Below are positions 1 to 8,724 of a DNA stretch of 64,000 bases, piece by piece. The notes beneath the pieces are model-generated. The model was not told where the DNA came from and ran no database searches. It saw only the letters and a program-made list of their open reading frames with translations. This DNA comes from Sthenelais limicola (lineage: Eukaryota > Annelida > Polychaeta > Phyllodocida > Sigalionidae): positions 3,680,627-3,744,626 of the forward strand of contig OW804100.1 of the NCBI GenBank assembly GCA_942159475.1. Direction: 5' to 3'. The stretch's first letter is position 1. Every line of letters begins with the position of its first letter. The position numbers were made by a program, and so were the translations under genes.

Positions 1-205
1 TTGTGTGTCCGGATTGACGATCAATCCGTTGGCACGCATACTGTCTATGTGTGCAACTACTTGCTCTAGTTGAGCAAATGAGTCATTCGCAAAATTGCGC
101 ATCGCCCTGACGTCTCGTTAACATCTGAGCGAGAGCCTCGCATGCTTGCTGCTCGGCTTCAGCCTTGGCCTTGGCCTTGGCTGCCTCCTCGTCGCCAGGA
201 GTCAT
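1..205 (-). pseudogene. 5' part of a gag gene of an LTR retrotransposon, frameshifted
   Basis: Reading leftwards from an ATG at 205, just inside the LTR and primer-binding site, the protein begins MTPGDEEAAKAKAKAEAEQQ and is rich in Ala, Lys and Glu, as expected of a structural polyprotein N-terminus. This frame stops at 83. A neighbouring frame is open from about 120 to the window edge and reads like a helical continuation (it contains RNFANDSFAQLEQVVAHIDS), so a small indel near 115-120 probably broke the gene. Only the beginning is in the window, so no protease, RT or integrase can be used to assign the superfamily. The position immediately after LTR and PBS is seen; the Gag identity is inferred from that position. 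Confidence 0.5.
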
Positions 206-273
206 CGTCTGACTCTTAGCATCGGGGATCCTTTCGGGAACTTCCCTACTCGGCCCTAGGCTCACGGCACCAA

Positions 274-690
274 TGTAGTGAACCGCAGATTCGTGGGCAC
301 GAAATTCCGTAAAGAATCACGAATACGAGGAGATTCGTTTGAACCTGGTTTATTTCCCAAAGGTATACAGTTACAAAGGTATTGTCACTGAAGCAAGGGT
401 GCTTAATTTGAACAACAGAAGTATCTCGGTCCGCGGCGCGGCTCGAGTCCGTAGTGTTAAGCGAAGCCTGGATCCCCTTGCGGAGGTAGTAGTATCCTCC
501 GCCTACCGTCCGTCGGAGGGTGTCTGCAGTGTCGTCTGCACGGTGGTCGTATGTCGCCCCCTGACGGAACTGGCCGGAACTGGTGGTAGTCGTCTCCGGC
601 GCTGGTAGAAGTGCCCCCGCTGTCGTAGCCTGGATGGTGTTTGGCGATAGTCGACAGCCTCGCTGTATTCCGGGTGGCGGACCCACTACA
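274..690 (-). repeat. LTR (5' LTR of a leftward LTR retrotransposon)
   Basis: The 417-bp segment begins TGTAGTG and ends CACTACA, giving the TG...CA ends and short terminal inversion typical of LTRs. On the minus strand an AATAAA signal lies at 349-354. One base beyond the inner end (272 leftwards) the sequence reads TGGTGCCGTGAG, starting with the TGG expected of a tRNA primer-binding site, and a gag-like ORF follows. Orientation is therefore right to left. The second LTR would lie outside the window, so a target-site duplication cannot be checked. Open frames across the LTR on both strands are not considered genes. Confidence 0.6.
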
Positions 691-988
691 TATTCAATAT
701 CGAATAAGACTACAACTATAAAATAATGGCAACTTCCGATTATTTAATTCAATACTTAATCATTTTATTCGGGTTAGTATCTTCATGATACATCAATATT
801 CTCAATTAGCCCTGGCACTGTGTTAACGATTAAATAAGTTCGCACAGAATACAGTAGTACTGCATACAAAGACAGTTACGCCCTATATAAAAAACAAAAT
901 TTGATATCATCTTGAGTGCTGGATATGTGATGTTTGAGTAAGTTATCTTTCCTTGGTAGTTCTCATAAAACTTGTTAGACATTCGCAT
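691..988. other. non-coding spacer
   Basis: AT-rich sequence between the LTR element and the Ngaro-like element. No ORF, repeat or RNA gene recognised. Confidence 0.6.
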
Positions 989-1154
989 TTCAAGTCATCG
1001 CGTTGGGCGATGACTGGGCATTGAGGCGCTACCCTCACCCCCTCCCTCGACCACTACTCACACCACTAACCCACGTGACCGGTCAACACTCAACTACCAC
1101 CGGTCCCGTGCCTCTCACTTCACCATCGCCTACCAACCTATACGGTTCAAATTC
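989..1154 (+). repeat. split direct repeat A1 of element 1, with hairpin
   Basis: 166 bp, repeated at 6151-6316. Near its start is a 9-bp perfect stem, AGTCATCGC (993-1001) and GCGATGACT (1007-1015), around the loop GTTGG. The stem is conserved in A2 and lies close to the A boundary, so it may mark the recombination core or an RNA structure at the transcript start. Confidence 0.88.
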
Positions 1155-1231
1155 TATTGGCACTGTGAAGCCTAGGTGCAGCCTGTACCTTTTCACCGCA
1201 AGCCTTCACCAAATTACCTTACAAACTCAAA

Positions 1232-1657
1232 ATGGCTAGAGGCAAAGGAAGGAAGCCGGTGACAGCTAAGGATGGAGCACAACCCCCGCCTGTAAAAGAC
1301 ACCCCTCAGGACATAACTCACGCCCTGGTAGGGGACACGATCGAAAGTGACAGTGACTTGTCAGAGCCCGAAGTCACCCCACCCAAGAAGGGCAAGAAAG
1401 GCGCTAAGGCCGAGGCAAAGGGTAAACGTGTTACCACCCAAGAGCTGGACGTCCAGATGAAATCCATGCAACTATCTGTGGCAGGATTACAAGGGTGTGT
1501 TGAGAAAATGGCAAAACAGATGGCCGCCGTGGCGAGAGGCATGGCCAACAAGAAGGGCGAGCAGTCTAACAAGAAGAGCAAAGGAAAACCCCCGGTTGAG
1601 AGTGCTTCTGAGAGTGACAGCGAATCTGACAGCGAGGAGAGTGAGGAGGAACAATGA
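1232..1657 (+). CDS. gag-like protein, N-terminal part (element 1)
   Basis: 141 codons from an ATG 78 bp after repeat A1. The product starts with a basic segment (MARGKGRKP), has a central helical stretch around residues 70-110 (MKSMQLSVAGLQGCVEKMAK, probably coiled coil) and ends in a Ser/Asp/Glu-rich tail. It stops at a single TGA (1655-1657). The next gag ORF (1718-2542) is in the same frame and no other stop lies between them, so the two are probably one polypeptide separated by a readthrough codon or a point mutation. No enzyme motif. By position it corresponds to the N-terminal region of Gag, which has a similar acidic low-complexity segment in the second Ngaro-like element of this window. 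Confidence 0.65.
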   Translation: MARGKGRKPVTAKDGAQPPPVKDTPQDITHALVGDTIESDSDLSEPEVTPPKKGKKGAKAEAKGKRVTTQELDVQMKSMQLSVAGLQGCVEKMAKQMAAVARGMANKKGEQSNKKSKGKPPVESASESDSESDSEESEEEQ

Positions 1658-1717
1658 CATACCCGCAGGTCGGGCCGCCTACCCCACTCCACTCGACCAC
1701 CGGTACTGAAGAGACAA

Positions 1718-2542
1718 ATGGACGCTGAGAGATACTTGGAAAAGGAGGTCGAGCGGGAGAAACGGGCGTCCGGCCTGCAGGGTAAGAACAAATACATTAC
1801 CGATATCCATGCTTTGAACATTCAGTCAAAACCCTATATGTATATTCCAAGGGATGGACTTACTACCATTAAACAGAAACTTGATGTTAGAACATCCATG
1901 TCGGGAATGGAATATGTGGATGCTTTTCTTGCTTTATTAGAGGACCCACGGGCCTATAAGAAGAGGGATTACCACCATATGGTCTATCACCTTAGAAAAG
2001 TAACTCGCGATGCCCTAGAACGGCCATGGCCGGCCGTCCGAAGGTGGACACAATTCATTTGGGACTCTATTGAGGGGGGAACACTGACCTGGGACGATAG
2101 ACTGGGCATACAGGAAGAAAGAGTCAGACTATGCCTAACTGCAGGCGTATACACTGGGGCTAGTACAAGCTCGCAGCAGGGACCAGCAACTGGGGGCCAC
2201 AACCTCAATAGTAATACATATAGTCACAAGAACTCTAGTGGCATGCAAGAAGTGGTCTGTAGGGCATTCAATACTAGACAAGGCTGTAGGAACAACCATA
2301 ATCATGTTGAAGGGAATGTAATGGCTTTACATATATGCACGTACTGTGACTCGGTAGGGCGAGCGTGTATACACTCAGTGGTAGAGTGCAACAGGCGGCA
2401 GAGGCATGCCACGCCCACCTCCGAGGCCGGTGGGCATCGAGTCAGCACCGGGGCCCCTGGGCACAGCGCCGCAGGTCAGCAGCGATACCAGAGTCAGAAA
2501 TACTCGAGTGGAGGATCACAGTCTTACTCAAAAAACGAATAG
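1718..2542 (+). CDS. gag-like protein with Cys/His motif (element 1)
   Basis: 274 codons. A helical capsid-like region (residues about 1-140) is followed by a Gly/Ser/Asn-rich linker and a cysteine/histidine cluster around residues 175-225, containing CRAFNTRQGC, HICTYC and a following H/C pair. The second Ngaro-like element here has an equivalent cluster (CYNYNSKGC then HICGQC), which supports a nucleic-acid-binding Gag role. The frame continues that of 1232-1657 across one TGA. Its 3' end overlaps the RT frame, which lies in the -1 direction, so RT may be made by frameshifting or reinitiation. Capsid function is inferred from position and the zinc-binding-like cluster. Confidence 0.65.
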   Translation: MDAERYLEKEVEREKRASGLQGKNKYITDIHALNIQSKPYMYIPRDGLTTIKQKLDVRTSMSGMEYVDAFLALLEDPRAYKKRDYHHMVYHLRKVTRDALERPWPAVRRWTQFIWDSIEGGTLTWDDRLGIQEERVRLCLTAGVYTGASTSSQQGPATGGHNLNSNTYSHKNSSGMQEVVCRAFNTRQGCRNNHNHVEGNVMALHICTYCDSVGRACIHSVVECNRRQRHATPTSEAGGHRVSTGAPGHSAAGQQRYQSQKYSSGGSQSYSKNE

Positions 2543-5124
2543 CTGGGGGACCTGTAATACTAAATCCACAGGCCCCCCCATTTATACCTGCATATACGAA
2601 TGTGTCTAATACGAATGTTTATAGTTCTCATCCACATGTAGAAGGCCAGGCAACGCCACAATACCATACCTCACGCGATGTCTCGCCGGAAGTCTCGGAT
2701 GGCGAGATAAACATCCAAGATGGCGCTCCTCATGACAATACACCTACAAGTCCGGAGACTTCGCCGCCGACAGATGCGTATGAACTGACACACAGCCTCT
2801 ACACAGCTGAGAGACATGCCGAATCAAATATAGTAGGTCACACTATTAAATATTCTGCCATCCGCGATATGTGTTCTGGGAAAGCTGAACGTGATAGCAC
2901 TGAACTCGGCCCCCAGGTCTTTGCTCGAGACAGGCAGCTACGGTGGCCTGCAATAACTATAGACGAATCTCACCCAACACACAGTGCAATATATGACGCG
3001 GTGGTCAGTACAGGCCTCCCCAACGCAGTAGGCGCCCGCATTACTTTACCAACAGAACTAACCATTAATGCTTGGGAAAAATATTTTAGTGATAGTGATG
3101 ATCATAAGCAACTATGTGATTTCGTCAAGTTTGGGTTCCCAATGAGATATCTTGGTCCCACCTCTCATAGTGACACCGGGAAAAATCATAGTAGCGCAGA
3201 CCAGTACAAAACCAAGATTGATGACTTTGTTAGCAAAGAATTAGGCCTTGGAGGCCTGATAGGACCCTTCGAGCGCCCCCCCTTTCGCGAGTGGTACCAT
3301 TGCTCGCCACTGATGTCGCGAGAGAAGCGAGACACGGACGCACGTCGGGTCATAGTCGACCTTAGCTACCCTGAACAATCCTCAGTAAATGCCTACTTAA
3401 TGAAAAATAGTGTGTGGGGAGTCGAACGAGCCCACTCTCTCCCTACAGTAGAAGCACTTGTCAAACACCTTATGAAAATGGGACCACAAAGCCACATGTC
3501 AACTATAGATATTAGTAGGGCCTACAAAAACTTTAAATCCGATCCCCTGGATTGGCCCCTCCTGTGCTTAAAATGGGCAGACGAATTCTTTCTCGACGTT
3601 ACAATGCCCTTCGGCGCGAGAACGTCCTCGTGCCACATGCAAAGAGTGGCAGAGGCCATCGTGGGCGTTCTCGCTGCCAAGGGTATAACATCAAAAATGT
3701 ACCTCGACGACTTGATAGTAATTTCCCCCGATAAAACCAAGGCACACAAAGATTACAACAGGGCCATCGAGTTGTTCCAAGAGTTGGGCCTTCCTGAAGT
3801 GATAGACAAGCGACAACCCCCTGCCCCATGCGTCCGATGGTTGGGCATTAATATAGACGCACCGAACATGACACTCAGCCTCCCTCTCGATAAGGTGAAG
3901 GAAACTATCGACTGTGTAAAGAAGTTCCTTAAAAGGAGGTCCATGTCACGTCGCGAGTTGCAATCTATAATAGGACGACTAATACACATAGCTAAATGCG
4001 TCAGCCCCGCGAGATTGTTTATCAACCGCCTCCTCGATAGCCTGCGAAGCATGAAGGGAAAATTCCTCAACATCAATGCCGAGATGAGACGCGACTTACA
4101 ATGGTTCAGAGAATTTACTGAACAATGGAATGGCACATCCGTCATCCCAAGTAGCGCACCCACAAAAACGATCGAGGTAGACGCCTGTCTAACAGGCATA
4201 GGTGGTGCAGACGGCCAGCGTGCATACGCGTATCAAGTGACACACATGGACCAACCGGTCGATAACATATCAGAACTAGAAGCTATAAATATACCTGTAG
4301 CCCTACACACGTTAATCACAGAAAACGACAGAGGCGGCCACATAGAGGTGCTCTGCGACAACTCCGCTAGCGTGTCGGTATTCCAAACAGGCCGCGGACG
4401 CAACCCCGTGATATTAGAAGCAGCCAGGCTCGCCTGGATGATACAGGCGATATACGATGTCAAGATATCATACCGCCACATCCCAGGTGTGGAAAATACC
4501 CTCGCAGATCGACTTAGCAGACGTCATTTGAATACTGGATATGATAATGAAGCCAACCGCATAGTAGATCAGCGCGCCCTACATGTAATCGACCCATGTG
4601 TATTTGCTCTAAACGCTCTGTTTTCTTGTCAATCCAACAGGCAGAAGAATAGGAGAACTCATGACACGGGCGGTGCAAAGACAGAGGGCCGCATGGGCCC
4701 CAGGGACATTGGCGAACCAAAAGAGCGCAATAAGGAGATTTACCGCATTCACAATGGAGATTGGCGTGCACCCTCTGACAGCCAGCCACTTGGTAATATG
4801 CGCGTACATAGAACACCTCATGACAACGATCGCATCACCAAAGACAATACGAAACCACATCTCACACATCAGAACTGTATACAGACAGCTCGACCGCCCA
4901 ACGACACAGTTAGATCATCAGAGGGTACGTTGGGCACTACAAGCCGTGGACAGAGACAAAACATTCAAGCCAAGGGCAAAAATGGCAGTACCAGCGCCCC
5001 TACTGCGACAAGTGGTGGGACTAATAGGGTCAGATCCACTCGCCAACACGGTAAAAGCAGCCATTATGGTAATGTATTACGCGGCACTCAGGCAATCGGA
5101 GGTGCTGTCGCCCTCTGTGTCTAA
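2365..5124 (+). CDS. reverse transcriptase-RNase H of DIRS/Ngaro type (element 1)
   Basis: Open frame of 919 codons; the first in-frame start is a GTG inside gag, so the true start is uncertain. RT motifs in order: RRVIVDLSYPEQSSVNAYL (fingers), STIDISRAYKNF (motif A), MPFGARTSSCHMQ (motif B), MYLDDLIVIS (YLDD catalytic centre, motif C) and VRWLGINID. RNase H follows with EVDACLTGIGGAD, SELEAINI, LCDNSASV and RHIPGVENTLADRLSR, covering the acidic active-site positions. The true protein probably ends soon after the RNase H domain, near 4600-4660; the rest of the frame to 5124 overlaps the recombinase and has no conserved content. The sequence is intact, which is notable in a window of broken elements. 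Confidence 0.9.
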   Translation: MYTLSGRVQQAAEACHAHLRGRWASSQHRGPWAQRRRSAAIPESEILEWRITVLLKKRIAGGPVILNPQAPPFIPAYTNVSNTNVYSSHPHVEGQATPQYHTSRDVSPEVSDGEINIQDGAPHDNTPTSPETSPPTDAYELTHSLYTAERHAESNIVGHTIKYSAIRDMCSGKAERDSTELGPQVFARDRQLRWPAITIDESHPTHSAIYDAVVSTGLPNAVGARITLPTELTINAWEKYFSDSDDHKQLCDFVKFGFPMRYLGPTSHSDTGKNHSSADQYKTKIDDFVSKELGLGGLIGPFERPPFREWYHCSPLMSREKRDTDARRVIVDLSYPEQSSVNAYLMKNSVWGVERAHSLPTVEALVKHLMKMGPQSHMSTIDISRAYKNFKSDPLDWPLLCLKWADEFFLDVTMPFGARTSSCHMQRVAEAIVGVLAAKGITSKMYLDDLIVISPDKTKAHKDYNRAIELFQELGLPEVIDKRQPPAPCVRWLGINIDAPNMTLSLPLDKVKETIDCVKKFLKRRSMSRRELQSIIGRLIHIAKCVSPARLFINRLLDSLRSMKGKFLNINAEMRRDLQWFREFTEQWNGTSVIPSSAPTKTIEVDACLTGIGGADGQRAYAYQVTHMDQPVDNISELEAINIPVALHTLITENDRGGHIEVLCDNSASVSVFQTGRGRNPVILEAARLAWMIQAIYDVKISYRHIPGVENTLADRLSRRHLNTGYDNEANRIVDQRALHVIDPCVFALNALFSCQSNRQKNRRTHDTGGAKTEGRMGPRDIGEPKERNKEIYRIHNGDWRAPSDSQPLGNMRVHRTPHDNDRITKDNTKPHLTHQNCIQTARPPNDTVRSSEGTLGTTSRGQRQNIQAKGKNGSTSAPTATSGGTNRVRSTRQHGKSSHYGNVLRGTQAIGGAVALCV

Positions 5125-5626
5125 GTTCAACCCACTACGCCACCTCACAAGAAAGGACATCACCCTGACAAAAACAAGCGTCTATATCAGGGTAAAAGCC
5201 GCAAAAAATCTGCAGTCAGCATACGAGGACAAGACAGTGAAACTCAAGGCCTCTCGTGACAAGCAGATGTGCGTAGTGACAACCATAAAACGCATGTTAG
5301 TAAACCTCCCAACCAATCAAGACAACGAGCCAGCGTTCATGTTCCCATCGGACAGGACCCCAATGCCAGCATCCTACGTGGCTAAGCATTGGAAGACGCT
5401 CATATCTCAAACGGGGGCCGACCCCCAACTATACTCACTACATAGCCTACGCAAGGCAGCAGCTACTAACGCATACAAACAGGGATGCACGGAACTCCAA
5501 ATACAAGCCTATGGGGGCTGGAAATCCGATGCCTATCGTGTCTATATACAAGCCGACAAAACAAATGTCAACAGAGCTCTCAGGACCGCAATAAGCAATC
5601 CCCGCCACCCTAAAACCACAAACTAA
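4661..5626 (+). CDS. tyrosine recombinase (element 1)
   Basis: 321 codons from an ATG. An N-terminal SAM-like helical domain (about residues 10-120) precedes the catalytic domain. Visible catalytic elements are the first Arg in YYAALRQSEVL, the H-x-x-R box in YSLHSLRKAAATNA, GGW at the third position and the terminal Tyr in YRVYIQ, which is the phage-integrase/XerD-like signature set R-HxxR-(H/W)-Y. It would join the circular cDNA to the target by strand exchange, so no target duplication is expected. The frame overlaps the tail of the RT frame. No inactivating lesion is seen. Confidence 0.9.
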   Translation: MTRAVQRQRAAWAPGTLANQKSAIRRFTAFTMEIGVHPLTASHLVICAYIEHLMTTIASPKTIRNHISHIRTVYRQLDRPTTQLDHQRVRWALQAVDRDKTFKPRAKMAVPAPLLRQVVGLIGSDPLANTVKAAIMVMYYAALRQSEVLSPSVSKFNPLRHLTRKDITLTKTSVYIRVKAAKNLQSAYEDKTVKLKASRDKQMCVVTTIKRMLVNLPTNQDNEPAFMFPSDRTPMPASYVAKHWKTLISQTGADPQLYSLHSLRKAAATNAYKQGCTELQIQAYGGWKSDAYRVYIQADKTNVNRALRTAISNPRHPKTTN

Positions 5627-5941
5627 AAACAGGACTGCTCGCTCACGAGCCTCATAAAATGCCCTCCCAAAAACCCCACTATCACAAAGGCCATTCGGCC
5701 CCCCAAACAAAAAGACAGTCCGCTCACGGCACCCCCCACAAAGACAGTCCGCTCACGGCAAACTCGCCATCAAAATGGCTACAGACTATGCATCAACATA
5801 GCATATCCTTTTTTACCGCCCCTCGGGCTTTTAATATTACAACAATTATTTTACCTCATACCAACCATTACCATCCCCCCCCAACACCTCCCCCATATTC
5901 CCACCCATCATCAAACATTACAACCAAATTGGCAGTTTTGG
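5627..5941 (+). other. 3' non-coding region of element 1
   Basis: C-rich tail between the recombinase stop and repeat B1. It contains two copies of a 21-bp unit built on GACAGTCCGCTCACGGCA (around 5710-5760) and no further gene. Confidence 0.55.
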
Positions 5942-6150
5942 CTAATTAATCAATTAAATCTCATTTAATCAATTATCATCAATTTACATCAAAATCTTTC
6001 AATTTTATACAAATCTATTTACCAATTTTACACTCTCCTTTTATTTATTTATATTTTATATAAACAAATTTAATTAAAAATAAAACTTTTAATTTCCCAA
6101 AGCTGCCTTCAATCATTCTTCCTAATAATTTAAGGGTTACTGCATCAATG
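5942..6150 (+). repeat. split direct repeat B1 of element 1
   Basis: 209-bp AT-rich segment repeated nearly perfectly at 6357-6565. It directly abuts A2, giving the B1-A2 junction characteristic of split direct repeats. Confidence 0.88.
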
Positions 6151-6316
6151 TTCAAGTCATCGCGTTGGGCGATGACTGGGCATTGAGGCGCTACCCTCAC
6201 CCCCTCCCTCTACCACTACTCACACCACTAACCCACGTGACCGGTCAACACTCAACTACCACCCGTCCCGTGCCTCTCACTTCACCGTCGCCTACCAACC
6301 TATACGGTTCAAATTC
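6151..6316 (+). repeat. split direct repeat A2 of element 1, with hairpin
   Basis: 166 bp, about three mismatches to A1. The 9-bp stem and GTTGG loop are present at 6155-6177. It is followed by a 40-bp spacer (6317-6356) before B2. Confidence 0.88.
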
Positions 6317-6356
6317 CCACCCACACCTATCTTTCTTCATCTCATCTCCCTACTAA

Positions 6357-6565
6357 CTAATTAATCAATTAAATCTCATTTAATCAATTATCATCAATTT
6401 ACATCAAAATCTTTCAATTTTATACAAATCTATTTACCAATTTTACACTCTCCTTTTATTTATTTATATTTTATATAAACAAATTTAATTAAAAATAAAA
6501 CTTTTAATTTCCCAAAGCTGCCTTCAATCATTCTTCCTAATAATTTAAGGGTTACTGCATCAATG
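6357..6565 (+). repeat. split direct repeat B2 of element 1 (right end)
   Basis: Second copy of the 209-bp B segment; its end (GCATCAATG) defines the right border of the element, because B1 and B2 diverge immediately after it. Confidence 0.86.
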
Positions 6566-7547
6566 ATTTGTGTATCTTTATATTAATAAACAGGATTAAC
6601 TAGAACTAAATATTGTGTGTTTGCCTTCGATGTAAAAGCTCTTTAATAATGATAAGCAGGAATGACTGAGAATAGCATCATCACATGTAATGTTATCACC
6701 TGAATACAAATATTTATGTGATATACAAAGTTATATAAGTGATACATATGCACACGACTGTATTTGTTGGTAAATTATCTGCTATCATTATAGGTGTTGG
6801 GAATAGCAAAACTGACTTTAAATTGTTGCTGAATATCTAATATGTATAATCTAGAATCTATGTATCACAGGGCTACTGTTCAGTGCATGGACAATATCTG
6901 CATGGATAACATCACCAGCAAATGTACAATTCACCTTCACCAATTCTATCAAAACACACACATTTAAACCAAACATTCCCACAAAGACATCTAGTGAATA
7001 AAACGCTTTGAAAAATATAAATTTTGTGACTTGTGACACATATTCCTGTAACACATTATAAATTACTTCAAGTGCAGTTCATTTCCGTATCGCCGTCACC
7101 ATGGAGATAAGTCTAGACGTATCGCCTTATCTCCATCGTGACGGCGATACGAACATTGAGGGCGATATTGAATTTTCACTTATTTCAGAATGGTGAATTA
7201 ACTTCTAACCACAAGTTGAGTGAGTAATGTTTTGTTTTTTTATTATTTTTACAACCGACTTTATTTCTGAAACCTGCCTTCGGGGCATATACATTTCTAA
7301 GTACATATTATATCAAGGTAAGAATAAGGTAAGAATACAAGGCACCAAGAAACATCATAAAGGATTGTTGTCATTTAAAATCGACATTAGGCAAGAGACA
7401 AGTTCATTTGGTTGGTTCTAATTTTAAACAGAGGAGAATATCTCTAGATTAATAATTATAATCAGGGTGGGAAGGAATGGCAGGTGCATGATAAAGGGCA
7501 GGTATATATAACGGTGGGTGTGACTGGACCACTCACATCAGTCAATT
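6566..7547. other. non-coding, with a MITE relic and a hairpin
   Basis: No credible gene. About 6915-6960 matches the first ~40 bp inside the left end of the MITE at 7548 (it includes ATGTACAATTCACCTTCACC) and then diverges, so it looks like a decayed MITE fragment. A strong hairpin lies at 7086-7151. Confidence 0.5.
7086..7151. repeat. 26-bp inverted repeat (hairpin)
   Basis: The arms 7086-7111 and 7126-7151 are complementary over 26 bp with a single mismatch, around a 14-nt loop. The arm starts CGTATCGCCGTCAC. The arm GC content contrasts with the AT-rich surroundings, so it may be the remnant ends of a small inverted-repeat transposon. Confidence 0.7.
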
Positions 7548-7783
7548 GGGTCAGATTTTCAGAAAATGTACAATTCACCTTCACCAATCCTCTCAAATAA
7601 CCCAAATGTCAGACGAAAATAAAGTTCAGAATACATTACAACCTAACCAAACAGATTGCTAGAATCAATGCAATGCTGAATATTCTGAAATTTACCTAGT
7701 ATTGAACAAATTGCAGCCTAATTTAGTAGAATTTACTAAATGTGTACAGCTGCCAATTGTACGTTTTCTGAAAATCTGACCCA
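7548..7783. mobile_element. MITE, family also at 61074
   Basis: A 236-bp element whose ends are inverted copies: GGGTCAGATTTTCAGAAAAT on the left and its complement ending CTGACCC on the right. It is flanked by AATT on both sides, a possible 4-bp target duplication. A second copy lies in opposite orientation at 61074-61301. No coding capacity. The superfamily of the autonomous partner is unknown. Confidence 0.75.
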
Positions 7784-7920
7784 ATTAACCTCTCCACGAG
7801 CGGGGCTATGCTCCGCCCACCGTCTCCCGGGACTCCACGCGGTGCCACCTCAGACAAACAAACCCTCGGCGGCCACTGTATAGCATTGACACTGCCTATC
7901 TAGAAGTGTGTTTTGATCTT
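7784..7920. repeat. diverged repeat, copy 1 (partner at 8725)
   Basis: Shares TTAACCTCTCCACGAGC at its left edge with 8725 onwards and also a CCTCAGACA...AAAC block and a GTTTTGAT block in the same order. The MITE at 7548 sits exactly at the left edge of this copy. Confidence 0.45.
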
Positions 7921-8600
7921 AATTTGGACCCAGACACTAAATTTGTCTGATATTTTCTCAACATACAACATATAGACGTCTATACTAAGGACACCATAAT
8001 ATACTAAGTCTCATGGGCAACGAAAAATACTTTTGATAGCATAAGATATAGAGAAAGAGGCAAAAGTTTTACCTTGGAGAAAGGTATGAGAGTAGTTTAG
8101 GCAGTAAGATAAGAAGGATCAGTAACAGGATGATTATGGCTCATTGCAAATTGGAATTAACATCCATTGTGGAGATTGAGTGAGTCAGTATTCAAGCATA
8201 TTATATTATTTAATATATTGCATAAAATGGTATGATTATTGTCAAATATTTTCAGATAAAACGTCAGGCTACTTCTATACTGAATACTAGAAGATTGGAA
8301 ACTCATAAAGAAGAACTGTTCAACTTTAATATAACATTGTTAGTTCTTTGAATATTTGGCATTAAATAAATGAAATGAAATAGTAACACTCCATGATAAA
8401 TAATACCATGTTTAACCGCAGGTATAAATATATCTAGAGGGATGTTTAACTGATCAATAGATTTAGGGAGATGGAGAGAGATTATTACTAATGTATAATT
8501 ACACGGAATCACCCCCAGCCCCTGTACTATTCATCTCACAACTTATAGTTTGTATACATAAAGATGCGTCGTAAGTCACAAAAATGATACGGATACGCGG
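7921..8600. other. non-coding AT-rich stretch
   Basis: No ORF with recognisable content and no repeat noticed. Confidence 0.5.
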
Positions 8601-8663
8601 TTACTTGTAATGGTGATAGGTTTGCTTGCGGAACCTCCCTAAATACTTGGATTAAAGACCTAC

Positions 8664-8703
8664 CTGCCGAGGCACCTAGAAGGACGAGGGCCAGATACCA
8701 CAT
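8664..8703 (-). CDS. possible first coding exon encoding a signal peptide
   Basis: On the minus strand an ATG at 8703, in the context CAACAACAATATGTGG, starts MWYLALVLLGASAG, a short hydrophobic segment ending in small residues as secretory signal peptides do. Codon 13 is followed by G and then GTAGGT (intron from 8663), a good 5' splice site in phase 1, the phase usual for signal-peptide exons of secreted proteases and many extracellular proteins. Downstream exons were not found to the left. The call rests on a 14-codon exon and could be chance. Confidence 0.35.
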
Positions 8704-8724
8704 ATTGTTGTTGTTGAGCGCTAA

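Larger units (their letters stand above)
989..6565 (+). mobile_element. Ngaro/PAT-like tyrosine-recombinase retrotransposon (element 1)
   Basis: The 5577-bp element has the order A1 (989-1154), ORFs (1232-5626), B1 (5942-6150), A2 (6151-6316), B2 (6357-6565). This split-direct-repeat layout is the hallmark of Ngaro/PAT-type YR retroelements, whose integration uses a circular intermediate and a tyrosine recombinase instead of a DDE integrase. It encodes a gag-like protein, a reverse transcriptase-RNase H of DIRS type and a tyrosine recombinase. I see no methyltransferase (as in DIRS/PAT) and no SGNH hydrolase (as in some Ngaro). A1 and A2 differ at only about three positions, suggesting recent activity. 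The flanks give no obvious duplication, as expected for a recombinase. Confidence 0.88.

Noticed and set aside
246..686. 146-codon minus-strand ORF across the LTR
   Set aside because: Lies entirely within the LTR, upstream of the primer site; LTRs of this kind are non-coding.
1003..1239. 78-codon ORF in repeat A1, also present in A2
   Set aside because: The frame persists only because the repeats are identical; it overlaps the hairpin and precedes gag. No domain seen.
3522..4869. Minus-strand ORFs of 75-148 codons inside the RT region
   Set aside because: Antisense shadows of the RT-RNase H and recombinase genes of element 1.
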